Part shown: positions 17,001 through 25,152 of the stretch, piece after piece
Layout of the letters: every line of letters begins with the position of its first letter
Numbering within the stretch: the stretch's first letter is position 1
Source: Wenjunlia vitaminophila DSM 41686
GTDB lineage: Bacteria; Actinomycetota; Actinomycetes; Streptomycetales; Streptomycetaceae
Length of the DNA: 64,000 bases
Assembly: GCF_000380165.1 (NCBI RefSeq)
Contig: NZ_KB904724.1
Location: forward strand, 124,257 to 188,256
Direction of reading: 5' to 3'
The notes under the pieces: generated by a model
What the model was told of the DNA's origin: nothing
What the model saw: the letters and a program-made list of their open reading frames with translations, nothing else
Databases searched by the model: none
Made by a program: the position numbers and the translations under genes

Positions 17001-18314
17001 ATGCCCACGACCGATCCGCGCGCGCTGGTGGGTGCGCTGGCCGAGCACCAGAGCAGGGCCCGGCGGGCCCTGAACCTGACCCCCAGCGAGAACACCATGT
17101 CACCGCTGGCGCGGGTGCCACTGGTGTGCGACGTCTACTCCCGCTACTTCTTCGACCACCTGCGCCTGCTCGGCTCGTGGAGCTTCTACGGCGGTCTCGA
17201 GCCGGGCCGGATCGAGCTGGACATCCTGGTGCCGCTGCTGCGGGAACTGGCCGGGGCCGCCCATGTGGACGTCAGGCCGATCTCCGGGCTGAACTGCATG
17301 ACCGTGGCCCTGGCCGCGCTGTGCCCCCGCGGCGGCACCGTGTACACCGTCCCGCTGGCCAGCGGCGGACACATGAGCACCCCCGTGGTCGCCGACCAGC
17401 TCGGCCTGCGCACCGTGCCGCTGCCCATGGACCGCCACCACGACGTGGACCCGGACCGGCTGGCGGACCTGCTGCGACGGGACCCGGCCGACCTGATCTA
17501 CCTCGACCAGTCCACCCAACTGTTCCCGCTCGACGCCGGGCCGGTCCGGGACCTGGCGGACCGGCTCTCCCCGCGGACCCTGATCCACTACGACTCCAGC
17601 CACGTCAACGGGCTGGTCCTCGGCGGGGCGGTGCCCAACCCGCTGCGCCGCGGGGCCCACACCTTCGGCGGCTCCACCCACAAGACCCTCCCCGGCCCCC
17701 ACAAGGGGTTCCTCGCCACCGACGACGAGGAGCTGGCCAAGCGGATCGGTGCCGTCGCCGACCACCTGGTCAGCCATCACCACCTGGGAGAGGTCGTGTC
17801 GTTGGCGGTGACCCTGCTCGAGCTCCGGGACCGCGACGGCGCGGGGTACGCGCGGAAGGTCATCGACAACGCCCGGGTGTTCGCCCGGACCATGCACCGG
17901 CACGGCCGCACCGTGGCCGCGGCCGACCGCGGCTTCACCGGCTGCCACCAGGTCTGGGTCCGGGCGGGCGCGGGGGTGGACCCGCACCGCGCGGCCGACC
18001 GCATGTACGCCCAGGGCCTGTTGGTCAACAAGCTGGACGGGCTGCCCGGTCTCGACGGCACGTCGTTCCGGCTGTCCGTGGCCGAGGTGACCCGGCTGGG
18101 CGCCGGGGCGGAGCACGCCTCGGCGCTCGGCGAGGTGGTCGCCGCGCTCCTCGGCGACGAGGACGCCGACCGGACCGCGGACATCGCGCGACTGCGGTCC
18201 TCGCTGTCCCACCCGCGCTACTGCTACACCTCCGACGAGGTCGAGCGGATGGGCGCCCCCGGGGAACTGCTGGCGCTGATGCGCGCGATCGAGACGCTGA
18301 CCGGGGCGGGGTGA
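17001..18314 (+). CDS. SHMT-like PLP aldolase/transaldolase
   Basis: 437 aa fold-type I PLP enzyme of the serine hydroxymethyltransferase superfamily. LNLTPSENTMSP near residue 25 matches the SHMT entry motif and GGSTHKTLPGPHKG carries the Schiff-base lysine K228. The divergent sequence and its place beside SerRS argue for a biosynthetic role. In albomycin the SHMT relative AbmH moves a glycyl unit from threonine onto a nucleoside aldehyde to form the thioheptose; other relatives make fluorothreonine. AGGAGGG precedes the ATG. It is the last gene of the right-going arm of cluster A. Confidence 0.92.
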   Translation: MPTTDPRALVGALAEHQSRARRALNLTPSENTMSPLARVPLVCDVYSRYFFDHLRLLGSWSFYGGLEPGRIELDILVPLLRELAGAAHVDVRPISGLNCMTVALAALCPRGGTVYTVPLASGGHMSTPVVADQLGLRTVPLPMDRHHDVDPDRLADLLRRDPADLIYLDQSTQLFPLDAGPVRDLADRLSPRTLIHYDSSHVNGLVLGGAVPNPLRRGAHTFGGSTHKTLPGPHKGFLATDDEELAKRIGAVADHLVSHHHLGEVVSLAVTLLELRDRDGAGYARKVIDNARVFARTMHRHGRTVAAADRGFTGCHQVWVRAGAGVDPHRAADRMYAQGLLVNKLDGLPGLDGTSFRLSVAEVTRLGAGAEHASALGEVVAALLGDEDADRTADIARLRSSLSHPRYCYTSDEVERMGAPGELLALMRAIETLTGAG

Positions 18315-18459
18315 GCCGGGTGCGGGGAACGCACCGCACGTCCCCCGGAGCCGTCCCGCTGGACACCGGCGGGTGCGCGGCGGCCCCCGCGCCGCTCTTC
18401 CGGTCCTGCTCGGGCGAAGGCCCCTCCGCTTGTGAGCATCGCCCACCACACCGGGACCG

Positions 18460-19479
18460 TCAGAAGCGATCCGGGCGGCAACCTGCCAGAGCCGACTCAA
18501 CGGTTCCGTCGACCAACTCCCGTGCGACCAGGCGGCCCACGGCCGCGGCGAGCGTGACCGCCGAGTGCATCACTGCCACGTAGAGGCCGGGGACCTCGGT
18601 GACCGGGCCGATGATCGGCTCACCGTCGGCCGGCATCGGGCGCACCCCGAGTCGGGTGCTGAGCAACTCGACGCTCCCGGCGCCGTGGAAAGTGGACCGG
18701 ACGGCGGCAAGGGTCCTTTCGGGCGAGTCCGCGGCGGCGATCAGCCGGTCCGCGGCGACCTGCCGAAGATCGAAGTCCTCGGTGTTGACCACGGTGCGGA
18801 CCAGACCGGCCGGGGCGCGGAGCCGGAACAGCGGGCACGGCGACGGTTGGACCGGGACGCGCACGCCGAGCGGCGCGCCCAGCGCGGCCGTGGCGACTCC
18901 GGCGGCCAGCACCACCGTCGCACCGGAAACGGTTCCTGATGTCGTCTCAACCCCGATGACCCGGCCCGCCGTGTCTCGGCGGACCGCGGTGACCGGCGTG
19001 TCCAGGTGCACCCGAGCTCCATGGGCGCGAGCGCCCGCGACCAGCCGCTCGGTCACGCCCACCGGGTCAACAGCGCCGTCACCCGGCGTCCAGACAGCCC
19101 ACTCCGGGGGCTGGCGGAGGGCGGGCTCGAGCGTCGCCACGGTGGCCGCGTCCAGGATCGTCTGCCCGGGCCCGGCGTCCGGCGCACCGTCCTGACTGTT
19201 CCAGCTCAGCGAGCCGGACCAGGTCACCGGGAGTCCCGGCAACTCGGCCTCGAGCCGGTGGTACTCCGCCGTCGCGGTGGCCCGCAGCCCGGCGGCCGGA
19301 CCCTTGAGCACGCCGAACGAGCCGACCCAGGCGAACGAGTCCGCGGTCACCCCGGCGCCCGGCCGCCCGGCGTCGACCAACGTCACGGTGGCGCCCGCCC
19401 GGGCGGCGTGATAGGCCACCGACGCGCCGACGATGCCGGCGCCGACGACGACCAGGTCCCTAGCCGGTGGGCTCAACAC
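18460..19479 (-). CDS. FAD-dependent amino-acid/glycine oxidase-like oxidoreductase (DAO family)
   Basis: 339 aa. The N-terminus carries the dinucleotide-binding VVVGAGIVGASVAYHAA, and the C-terminus has the DAO-type GVRPMPADGEPIIGP. The frame stays open upstream, but the GTG that places the FAD motif about 10 residues in is the natural start. The family oxidises C-N bonds of amino acids or secondary amines to imines and hydrogen peroxide. It converges on cluster A with 145 bases between stops, and its role in either cluster is not evident. Confidence 0.88.
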   Translation of the reverse strand: MLSPPARDLVVVGAGIVGASVAYHAARAGATVTLVDAGRPGAGVTADSFAWVGSFGVLKGPAAGLRATATAEYHRLEAELPGLPVTWSGSLSWNSQDGAPDAGPGQTILDAATVATLEPALRQPPEWAVWTPGDGAVDPVGVTERLVAGARAHGARVHLDTPVTAVRRDTAGRVIGVETTSGTVSGATVVLAAGVATAALGAPLGVRVPVQPSPCPLFRLRAPAGLVRTVVNTEDFDLRQVAADRLIAAADSPERTLAAVRSTFHGAGSVELLSTRLGVRPMPADGEPIIGPVTEVPGLYVAVMHSAVTLAAAVGRLVARELVDGTVESALAGCRPDRF

Positions 19480-19670
19480 GTTCCCGACCTTAACGTTCCG
19501 CGGTGTCCGACCCCCAAACGAGATTTCGACGCGGGACACTGGGCTGTCCATCCGTAGGAGCCCGCCGGAGCCGAGCGCCTCGCCCGGATGGGCACTCCGT
19601 ACCATCACGGTGGCCGCCGACCACGTGCCGGTACCGTCCCAACCTCCGTCCCCGGCCCCCGGAGCATCCC

Positions 19671-20642
19671 GTGCACACCGTGACCCATGCCGACGTCAAG
19701 GCCGCCGCCGAGCGCACCGCCGGCACCCTGCGCCCGGTGACCGTCGCCCCCGTCGCCCCCGCGGAACCGGGCGCGTTCGGCGGCGCGGAGGTGTACTGGG
19801 CCCTGGAGTTCCTCCAGCACACGGGGTCGTTCAAGGCCCGGGGCGCGGCCAACTTCACCGCGGCGCACCGCGCGGACGGCGCCATGCCGGAGGCCGGCGT
19901 GGTCATCGCGTCCGGGGGCAACGCCGGTCTGGCGTGTGCCTGGGCGGCCCGGCGGCACGGGGTTCCGGCGACGGTGTTCGTGCCCCGCGGCGCGCCCCCG
20001 GTGAAGGTTGCCCGGCTGCGCGCGCTGGGCGCACGGGTGCGGCTCGAGGGGAACGAGTACGCCGAGGCGCTGGATGCCTCGCGGGCCTACGCCCGGGAGG
20101 TCGGTGCGGTGGAGTCCCACGCCTACGACCACACCCTGGTCGCCGCCGGAGCCGGGACGCTCCTTCCGGAGATCGTCGCCGCGGTGCCGGACCTGGACAC
20201 CGTCGTGGTCGCGGTCGGTGGGGGCGGGCTCTTCGCCGGCGTGACCGCCGCGGCGGACCACCACGGCGTCCGGGTCGTGGCGGTGGAGCCGGCCACCTGC
20301 CGGGCGTTGCACGCGGCACTCGAAGCCGGCCGCGTCATCGACGTCCCCGTGGACTCGGTCGCCGCCGACTCACTCGGCGCGCGCCGCGCCTCGGCCGCCG
20401 CCCTGGACTGGGCCAGGACCGCGGACGTCCGCTCGGTGCTGGTCGCGGACGACGCCATCGTCCGAGCCCGCCACCTGCTGTGGGACCAGCACCGCCTGGC
20501 CGTGGAGCACGCCGCGGCCACCGCGCTCGCGGCGCTCACCACCGGCGCCTACCGCCCCGCCGTCGGCGAGCGGGTCGCCGTGGTGCTGTGCGGCGCCAAC
20601 ACCGACCCGGCGGACCTCGTCACCCGCGGCCCCGGAGGGTGA
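19671..20642 (+). CDS. threonine/serine dehydratase-like PLP enzyme
   Basis: 323 aa fold-type II PLP enzyme. The lysine motif is HTGSFKARGAAN with K55, followed by ASGGNAGLACAWAA and the phosphate-binding VAVGGGGLFAG. The family removes water from L-threonine or L-serine to give 2-oxo acids. GGAG lies about 6 bases upstream of the GTG. It diverges from the FAD oxidase; both could be amino-acid catabolic genes rather than part of a cluster. Confidence 0.9.
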   Translation: MHTVTHADVKAAAERTAGTLRPVTVAPVAPAEPGAFGGAEVYWALEFLQHTGSFKARGAANFTAAHRADGAMPEAGVVIASGGNAGLACAWAARRHGVPATVFVPRGAPPVKVARLRALGARVRLEGNEYAEALDASRAYAREVGAVESHAYDHTLVAAGAGTLLPEIVAAVPDLDTVVVAVGGGGLFAGVTAAADHHGVRVVAVEPATCRALHAALEAGRVIDVPVDSVAADSLGARRASAAALDWARTADVRSVLVADDAIVRARHLLWDQHRLAVEHAAATALAALTTGAYRPAVGERVAVVLCGANTDPADLVTRGPGG

Positions 20643-20658
20643 GGTCCGGGCCCCTCCC

Positions 20659-20979
20659 TCAGCTCCCGGTGCCCTCCGCCTCCGCCGGCGTCGGGGTCGG
20701 CGTCGGCGTCGGGGTGGCACCGGCCGCCCTGGGGTACCGCGGTGGCCGTGCCCAGCCGAGCAGCACCCCGGCCAGCTTCCGTAACCAGTCCCAGCCGATC
20801 CGGCCCGCGGCCTCCTCAAGCAGCCGGAACACCGCGTAGTACGCGGCGGTCAGTGCGGCGGTGACCGCCGCGGTGGCGGTCTCGCCGTCCAGGTCGAAAC
20901 CGGCCCTCGCGGCCAGGCCCAGCAGCAGGCCGACCACGATGGGCACCACGGTGCGCATGAAGCTGGCGAAAAGGTCCAC
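20659..20979 (-). CDS. small hypothetical membrane protein
   Basis: 106 aa from a GTG; an ATG at FMRTVVP seven codons later is possible. The N-terminal hydrophobic segment VVPIVVGLLLGLAARAG is followed by a second short hydrophobic stretch (TAAVTAALTAAYYAVF) and a proline-threonine tail (four PT repeats). The size and two helices resemble holin-like or structural membrane proteins common in Streptomyces. No function assigned. It ends 16 bases from the threonine-dehydratase-like gene, convergently. Confidence 0.6.
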   Translation of the reverse strand: MDLFASFMRTVVPIVVGLLLGLAARAGFDLDGETATAAVTAALTAAYYAVFRLLEEAAGRIGWDWLRKLAGVLLGWARPPRYPRAAGATPTPTPTPTPAEAEGTGS

Positions 20980-21219
20980 TTCAGGATCACGTCCTTCGGA
21001 TGGGGTGCGCGCGACCGGCGCCCACGGCACGCTGATCACCCGGGTCGGACGGTCCACCTGTCCGGACGTCAGGGACCGTGGAGAAGTCTTCAGGGGTTTC
21101 ATTCCCCGCCGGGCGTCGCCCGCACCGTCGTTGCCCGCACCGTCGGCGGATGCGCCGGCCACCACCCAGGGACCGCGGGGCTGCCACCGGATCGGGGCGG
21201 GACTGGCTACCCTGGTGCG

Positions 21220-21612
21220 GTGACCGCTTCCCCGAGCGTTTTCGACCAGTTGGCCTCGGCCCGGTACATGCTGCTGACCACGTTCCGCCGGGACGGCAGG
21301 GCGGTGGCCACCCCGGTGTGGGTGATGCGTGACGGCGACGCCCTCGCGGTGTGGACCAACGCCGACTCCGGCAAGGTCAAGCGCATCCGCAACGACGGTC
21401 GCGTCACCGTCGTCCCCTGCACCATGCGGGGCCGCCCCCGGGGCAGGGCCGTGCCGGCCGTCGCCGAGATCCCGGGCCCCGAGCAGACGGCGCACTTCAC
21501 CGAGCTGATGCAGCGCAAGTACGGCGTCCAGGCCCGGTTGGCCCTGCTGGGCAGCCGCCTGCGCGCCGGCGGGAGCAACACCGTGGGCCTCCGCGTCCGA
21601 CTGACCGACTGA
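21220..21612 (+). CDS. PPOX-class F420-dependent flavin/deazaflavin oxidoreductase
   Basis: 130 aa split-barrel protein. The opening FDQLASARYMLLTTFRRDG, the strand ATPVWVMRDGDALAVWT and the basic RKYGVQARLA are typical of actinobacterial PPOX-class F420-binding proteins. Substrate unknown. The start is a GTG. Confidence 0.82.
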   Translation: MTASPSVFDQLASARYMLLTTFRRDGRAVATPVWVMRDGDALAVWTNADSGKVKRIRNDGRVTVVPCTMRGRPRGRAVPAVAEIPGPEQTAHFTELMQRKYGVQARLALLGSRLRAGGSNTVGLRVRLTD

Positions 21613-22030
21613 CCGGCTCACGGGGGCCGAGGAACAGCGGGTGCTGGAGGAACGGGAGTTCGCCGAGGCGAAGGCCGAGCTGCGGGCGTGGGGGCGCCCC
21701 GGAGGTACGGGCCGCGCAGCGGCGGATCGTCAGCACCATCAACGCGTCCGGCAGGCTGAACGGAGACGGGCTCGCCATCAGCCTCGGGGGACATCGGTAC
21801 AGCGGTTGTCGGTGAGTGCGAAGACGGTCCGGCCGACCGCTCCGTGTCCTCCTCGACGAACCCGGACCGGGCGAGCATCTATGCGTGGATTTCTTCTCAA
21901 TGTCCTTTCGTGGCAAGCTTTTTGAATCCGTTTGGTGACAGAACCAGGGCCTCGCGTACCCCCAGGGCTACCAGAATCTTCTGTGGCGTCACTCGCCGGA
22001 CCCACCCACAGGCATCCTCGGGGGAATCAC
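21613..22030. other. intergenic stretch with a disrupted SHOCT-like small reading frame
   Basis: On the + strand the bases after the PPOX gene encode VLEEREFAEAKAELRAWG in one frame (about 21641-21694), typical of a short SHOCT-type tail. Another frame continues protein-like to a stop at 21815 (RRIVSTINASGRLNGDG). The two parts are out of frame, so this is either a decayed small gene or chance. The rest up to the lipoprotein gene shows nothing recognisable. Confidence 0.3.
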
Positions 22031-22684
22031 ATGCACCGTTCCATCGCGTCCGTGGCCGCAGCCATCGTGCTCGCCGCCACCCTTACTGCGTGCGGCGGCT
22101 CGGACGGAAACAGCGCCGACTCCGATCACCCGAAGATGCCGGGCATCAGTTTCCCGCCGGGCGTGGACCAGACCCCGGACGACGCGTCCAGCGACACTCC
22201 GGTCACGGACCCCACCACCACCCGGCCCACCTCCGGCAAGATCGGCGACACCCTCGTCCTAGAGGGATCGCCCGGGACCACCGCCGGCACCGTCCTGGTC
22301 GACATCACCCTGGACACGTACGAGGACCACGCCCAGCCCACCCTCGACGTCTTCGCGGCTGCCACCGGAAAGCGCCTGGTCGCGGCGCAGTTCACGATCG
22401 CCTCCAAGGGCGACACCGCCTACGTGGACAGCACCGGGGTCCTGGGCGCGAAGGTCGTCGACGACCAGGGCCAGGCGTACCGCGCCAAGCCCGGCCAGGT
22501 CACCTCGGGCAGCTCCTTCCCGCTCATCCTGAGCGTCCAGCCGGGCCAGAAGGCCACCGGCTGGGTGGTCTTCGACGTCCCCCAGGACGCGAAGATCACG
22601 GGCGTCCAGTACAGCATGGACCCGATCGGGGACAGCTTCGGGGACAGCAAGCCGGAGGGCCACGGCAGGTGGAGCCTCAACTGA
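22031..22684 (+). CDS. secreted lipoprotein, DUF4352-like
   Basis: 217 aa. A lipoprotein signal peptide (MHRSIASVAAAIVLAATLTAC) ends in the lipobox LTAC, so the mature protein starts at Cys21 and is membrane-anchored outside the cell. A Ser/Asp/Thr-rich linker follows, then a beta-rich domain with GWVVFDVP, the DUF4352/telokin-like immunoglobulin fold. Function is unknown. Confidence 0.88.
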   Translation: MHRSIASVAAAIVLAATLTACGGSDGNSADSDHPKMPGISFPPGVDQTPDDASSDTPVTDPTTTRPTSGKIGDTLVLEGSPGTTAGTVLVDITLDTYEDHAQPTLDVFAAATGKRLVAAQFTIASKGDTAYVDSTGVLGAKVVDDQGQAYRAKPGQVTSGSSFPLILSVQPGQKATGWVVFDVPQDAKITGVQYSMDPIGDSFGDSKPEGHGRWSLN

Positions 22685-22756
22685 TTTCCAGCACGTGGCA
22701 GTCAGCGGCGCCGACACCCGTCCGGCGGGATCGCGGCGCCGCCCGCCACCGCTGCG

Positions 22757-22955
22757 TCACGGCTCGCGCAGACGCGCCGCGTCCCCGAACGCGACCAGGC
22801 GCATCCGGGTTCCGTCGCCGTCTCAGCGGGACACCGAGGCGTTGGGCACCGGCTCCGGCCTCGGACCGGGCGCGCCAACTCCCCGCCAGCACCTGACGTA
22901 CCACCAGTACCACGGCATCGTGCGCGATGAGCAGGACATGCGCCCGGGTGGCGCC
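22757..22955 (-). pseudogene. histidine-phosphatase-family 3' remnant
   Basis: On the minus strand VLLIAHDAVVLVVRQVL (about 22955-22900) is the C-terminal core of histidine phosphatases. After a frame change it continues PVPNASVSR, then an in-frame TGA where Trp is expected, then DGDGTRMRLVAFGDAARL and the natural stop at 22757. No N-terminal half is present. The frameshift plus nonsense codon mark it as dead. Confidence 0.55.
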
Positions 22956-23009
22956 GGATCACCCGTCCCCGCGGCCCGTGCGTACACGAGGTTCGCCGTG
23001 CACTCCCCT

Positions 23010-23106
23010 GGTGGTGCGTGGAGCGGCGCAGCGCGATCAGATCGCGGTCGACGTCGTCCAGGAAGAAGAACCGCTCCAGCTCGCGGGGCGGGTCGGCCCG
23101 AGGCAC
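23010..23106 (-). pseudogene. Tn3-family transposase N-terminal remnant
   Basis: A minus-strand frame reads ELERFFFLDDVDRDLIALRR, the hallmark N-terminal DUF4158 region of Tn3-family transposases. It loses similarity immediately after HH. No inverted ends or resolvase are seen, so this is a fragment left by an old element, lying next to the histidine-phosphatase remnant. Confidence 0.55.
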
Positions 23107-23129
23107 CTGCCGTCGGCTGAATGAACCTG

Positions 23130-23486
23130 CTACTCCGCAGGAAGGGGACTCAGCGGAATCTGCATCAACGCCCAGCGCGTGAAGGTGAGCAGGGCTTCGC
23201 CGGCGATGTCCTCAAGCCGGTCGAAGTCCTCCGGCAGCACGTCGAGCAGGAAGTGCTCGACTTCCCCGTCGGCTCGCTTGATCAGGACGAGGGAGCGGTA
23301 ACAGACCTTAGGGGGATGCTCAAGAAGGATCGCTCGCAGAGACCCCGTCGCATCGTCGGCCAGGTGCTGAGCAAGCCACCCAGGCTCACGTCCCCTGCCG
23401 AGGCGAAGCCGCTCGCCCTTCGTACTCAGTCCTACCAGATCTTGCTTGCTCACGCGCTTGATCGCTCTGGGCACCTTCTCCGGCAT
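23130..23486 (-). CDS. hypothetical 118-aa protein
   Basis: 118 aa, charged, soluble. The N-terminal part (KRVSKQDLVGLSTKGERLRL) overlaps the 62-bp sequence that recurs 329 bases away. The C-terminal part (CYRSLVLIKRADGEVEHFLLD) looks like a globular domain. No family recognised. It lies in a patch of gene debris, so expression is uncertain. Confidence 0.5.
   Translation of the reverse strand: MPEKVPRAIKRVSKQDLVGLSTKGERLRLGRGREPGWLAQHLADDATGSLRAILLEHPPKVCYRSLVLIKRADGEVEHFLLDVLPEDFDRLEDIAGEALLTFTRWALMQIPLSPLPAE
23392..23453. repeat. 62-bp direct repeat, copy 1
   Basis: This copy lies inside the 118-aa gene and codes for part of its N-terminal KQDLVGLSTKGERLRLG segment on the minus strand. 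The same 62 bases recur at 23721-23782 in the same orientation. Confidence 0.9.
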
Positions 23487-23974
23487 GGGAGCAGATTAGC
23501 CATCGACGGCCAGACCGCGATTTGCCGCACGGAACAGTCCATGCTCCTGCGACACCCCAGCACACACAGTGACTCCAACGACCGCTTGGGCAGCAGTACT
23601 CGCGACAGTTGAATACGCGAGTCCACCAGTATCAACCCCGCTCACCGACCCACCGGCCAGCCGCCGCCCCCAGCCCGCACGGCTCCCGGCCGGCAGCGTC
23701 GCCCCGCCGCGCCGTGGACGCCCCTGCCGAGGCGAAGCCGCTCGCCCTTCGTACTCAGTCCTACCAGATCTTGCTTGCTCACACGCTGGCCACCGTGCCG
23801 CACCGGTCGGACCCCCGTGACCAGCACGAACACCCGCTCCCCAGCGCTGCCGCCGCGCCGTCACCGGTCCCGCGCCGGACTGAGGTGGTGATCTCAGTGC
23901 CGTGTCAGCGGACTCTGCCAGAGTGGTGCTCGCAAGGACGGGGACGACGGTGACGGAGCCCCCGCCCGACGCGA
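23487..23974. other. non-coding stretch before the tRNA-like gene
   Basis: About 490 bases with the second 62-bp repeat and no believable gene. Small inverted repeats occur at 23879-23898 (ACTGAG/CTCAGT) and around 23917-23927 (CTCTG-C-CAGAG), within 100 bases of the RNA gene. No consensus promoter could be fixed, though a promoter for the RNA should lie here. Confidence 0.4.
23721..23782. repeat. 62-bp direct repeat, copy 2
   Basis: An identical copy of 23392-23453, here detached from the rest of the gene. The minus strand keeps the coding phase for the same residues, but no full protein surrounds it, so it is a duplicated gene fragment. It lies about 190 bases before the tRNA-like gene. 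Confidence 0.9.
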
Positions 23975-24066
23975 GGAGAGATTCCCGTAGCGGCCCAACG
24001 GGGACCGGGAGGCAACTTCCGGTCTAGGTCTCACGGCCTTCGCAGGTTCGAATCCTGCTCTCTCCG
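23975..24066 (+). ncRNA. tRNA-Ser-like RNA without a recognisable anticodon
   Basis: A 92-nt cloverleaf can be drawn. Acceptor GGAGAGA (23975-23981) pairs 7/7 with TCTCTCC (24059-24065), discriminator G24066, no encoded CCA. D-arm CCCG/CGGG has an 11-nt loop with G18G19. A long variable arm AGGTC-TCAC-GGCCT (24026-24039) marks class II. T-arm GCAGG-TTCGAAT-CCTGC (24042-24058) is canonical. G73 and the long arm are the SerRS identity features. The anticodon arm (24004-24023) has a 5-bp stem and a 10-nt loop GAGGCAACTT that can zip to an 8-bp helix capped by GCAA, leaving no U33-NNN loop. It lies 73 bases before the VlmJ-like gene. Alternatives are a decayed tRNA-Ser or an attachment-site relic. 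Confidence 0.85.
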
Positions 24067-24139
24067 CAACCTGTCGCCTGTGGACCCGCGCGACCACGTT
24101 CGATCCCCAGGCCCGACGACAACAGGCAGGGAGAGTGCC

Positions 24140-25102
24140 ATGCCCCAAGGCCGTTGGGCAGGTTTCGCGCTGCTCATCGCCAACCCGGCCGCCGGCGGTC
24201 GGAGTCCTGAGCTCATCGACGCGGTGGCGGCGCACTGCGCGGAGCGGGTCTCCGTCCTGGACGTGGTGCGCACCGGCTATCCGGGGCACGCCTCGGAGAT
24301 CGCCGCCAAGGCCATGGACGAACGGGTGGACCTGGTCATCTCCTTCGGCGGTGACGGGACCACCCGGGAGGTGGCGTCCGGTCTCGCCCGTGCCGCGCAG
24401 GCCCGTCCCGGCCTCGCGGTGCCGCCGCTGCTGCACCTGCCGGGCGGCACCGGCAACTCCTTCTACCGGGAGGTCTGGTCCGACCAGCCGTGGCAGCGGA
24501 CGGTGGACGCGGCGCTCCTCGCCGACCGGCCGTCGCTGCGTCGGGTGGACCTGGCGCACATCGTGGACGCGGACGACTTCGCCCTGCTCGGCGCCGGTTC
24601 CGGACTGATCGCCGAGGCCCTGGTGACCGCGGCCAGGATCGCCGGGGAGAGCCACGGTCGGGACCGCTACCAGCAGAGCGTCGCGCTGACCCTGCGTGAC
24701 TTCGCCCCTTACCCGGGCCGGGTGAGCGTGGACGGGCGCACGGTGCACGAGGGCACCGTCATCCTCGCCAACGTCGGCGGGGGCCGCTACCGGGGTGGCC
24801 AGTTCAAGGTGCTGCCGCACTCGGTGCTCGACGACGGCCTGCTCGACGTGTGCGTCATCGGTGGGGAACTGAGCCTGCGTGACCTGCCGGGCCTCACCCG
24901 CGACGGGAGCCATGTGCACCGTCCCGAGGTGGTCTACGCGCGGGGACGCAGCATCGTGCTCGAGCGCACCGACGGCAACCCGCTGACCTTCGAGTACGAC
25001 GGGGAGCTGCAGACCGGTTCGGCGCAGCGGCACACCGTCGAGGTCATGCCGGGCGTCCTCCCCGTGCTCGCCCCGCCGGCCGCGCGGCCGGGCGGGGAGT
25101 GA
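24140..25102 (+). CDS. diacylglycerol-kinase-family lipid/alcohol kinase, VlmJ-like
   Basis: 320 aa. The DAGK catalytic fold shows ANPAAGG (14-20), SFGGDGTTRE (68-77) and LPGGTGNSF, the nucleotide-binding signature of bacterial DgkB/YegS-type kinases. GGCAGGGAGAG lies just upstream of the ATG. In valanimycin, VlmJ of this family phosphorylates the serine hydroxyl of the azoxy intermediate so that VlmK can eliminate it. Here the two partners flank a diiron oxygenase gene in one operon, a strong contextual match. It lies directly downstream of the tRNA-like gene. Confidence 0.92.
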   Translation: MPQGRWAGFALLIANPAAGGRSPELIDAVAAHCAERVSVLDVVRTGYPGHASEIAAKAMDERVDLVISFGGDGTTREVASGLARAAQARPGLAVPPLLHLPGGTGNSFYREVWSDQPWQRTVDAALLADRPSLRRVDLAHIVDADDFALLGAGSGLIAEALVTAARIAGESHGRDRYQQSVALTLRDFAPYPGRVSVDGRTVHEGTVILANVGGGRYRGGQFKVLPHSVLDDGLLDVCVIGGELSLRDLPGLTRDGSHVHRPEVVYARGRSIVLERTDGNPLTFEYDGELQTGSAQRHTVEVMPGVLPVLAPPAARPGGE

Positions 25103-25152
25103 GGGTCGCCGGGCGGGGACATCGACCGCATCAGTCACGAGGGAGAGCCCTG

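Noticed and set aside
20689-20717. Short GTCGG(C/G) tandem repeats as a regulatory array
   Set aside because: They code for the Pro-Thr tail of the small membrane protein.
23975-24066. Ordinary functional tRNA-Ser or only an integrase attachment site
   Set aside because: The cloverleaf is complete from acceptor to discriminator, so it is not a bare 3' att fragment, and the anticodon loop cannot be fitted to seven bases. No integrase is present. The relic hypothesis stays open but ranks lower.
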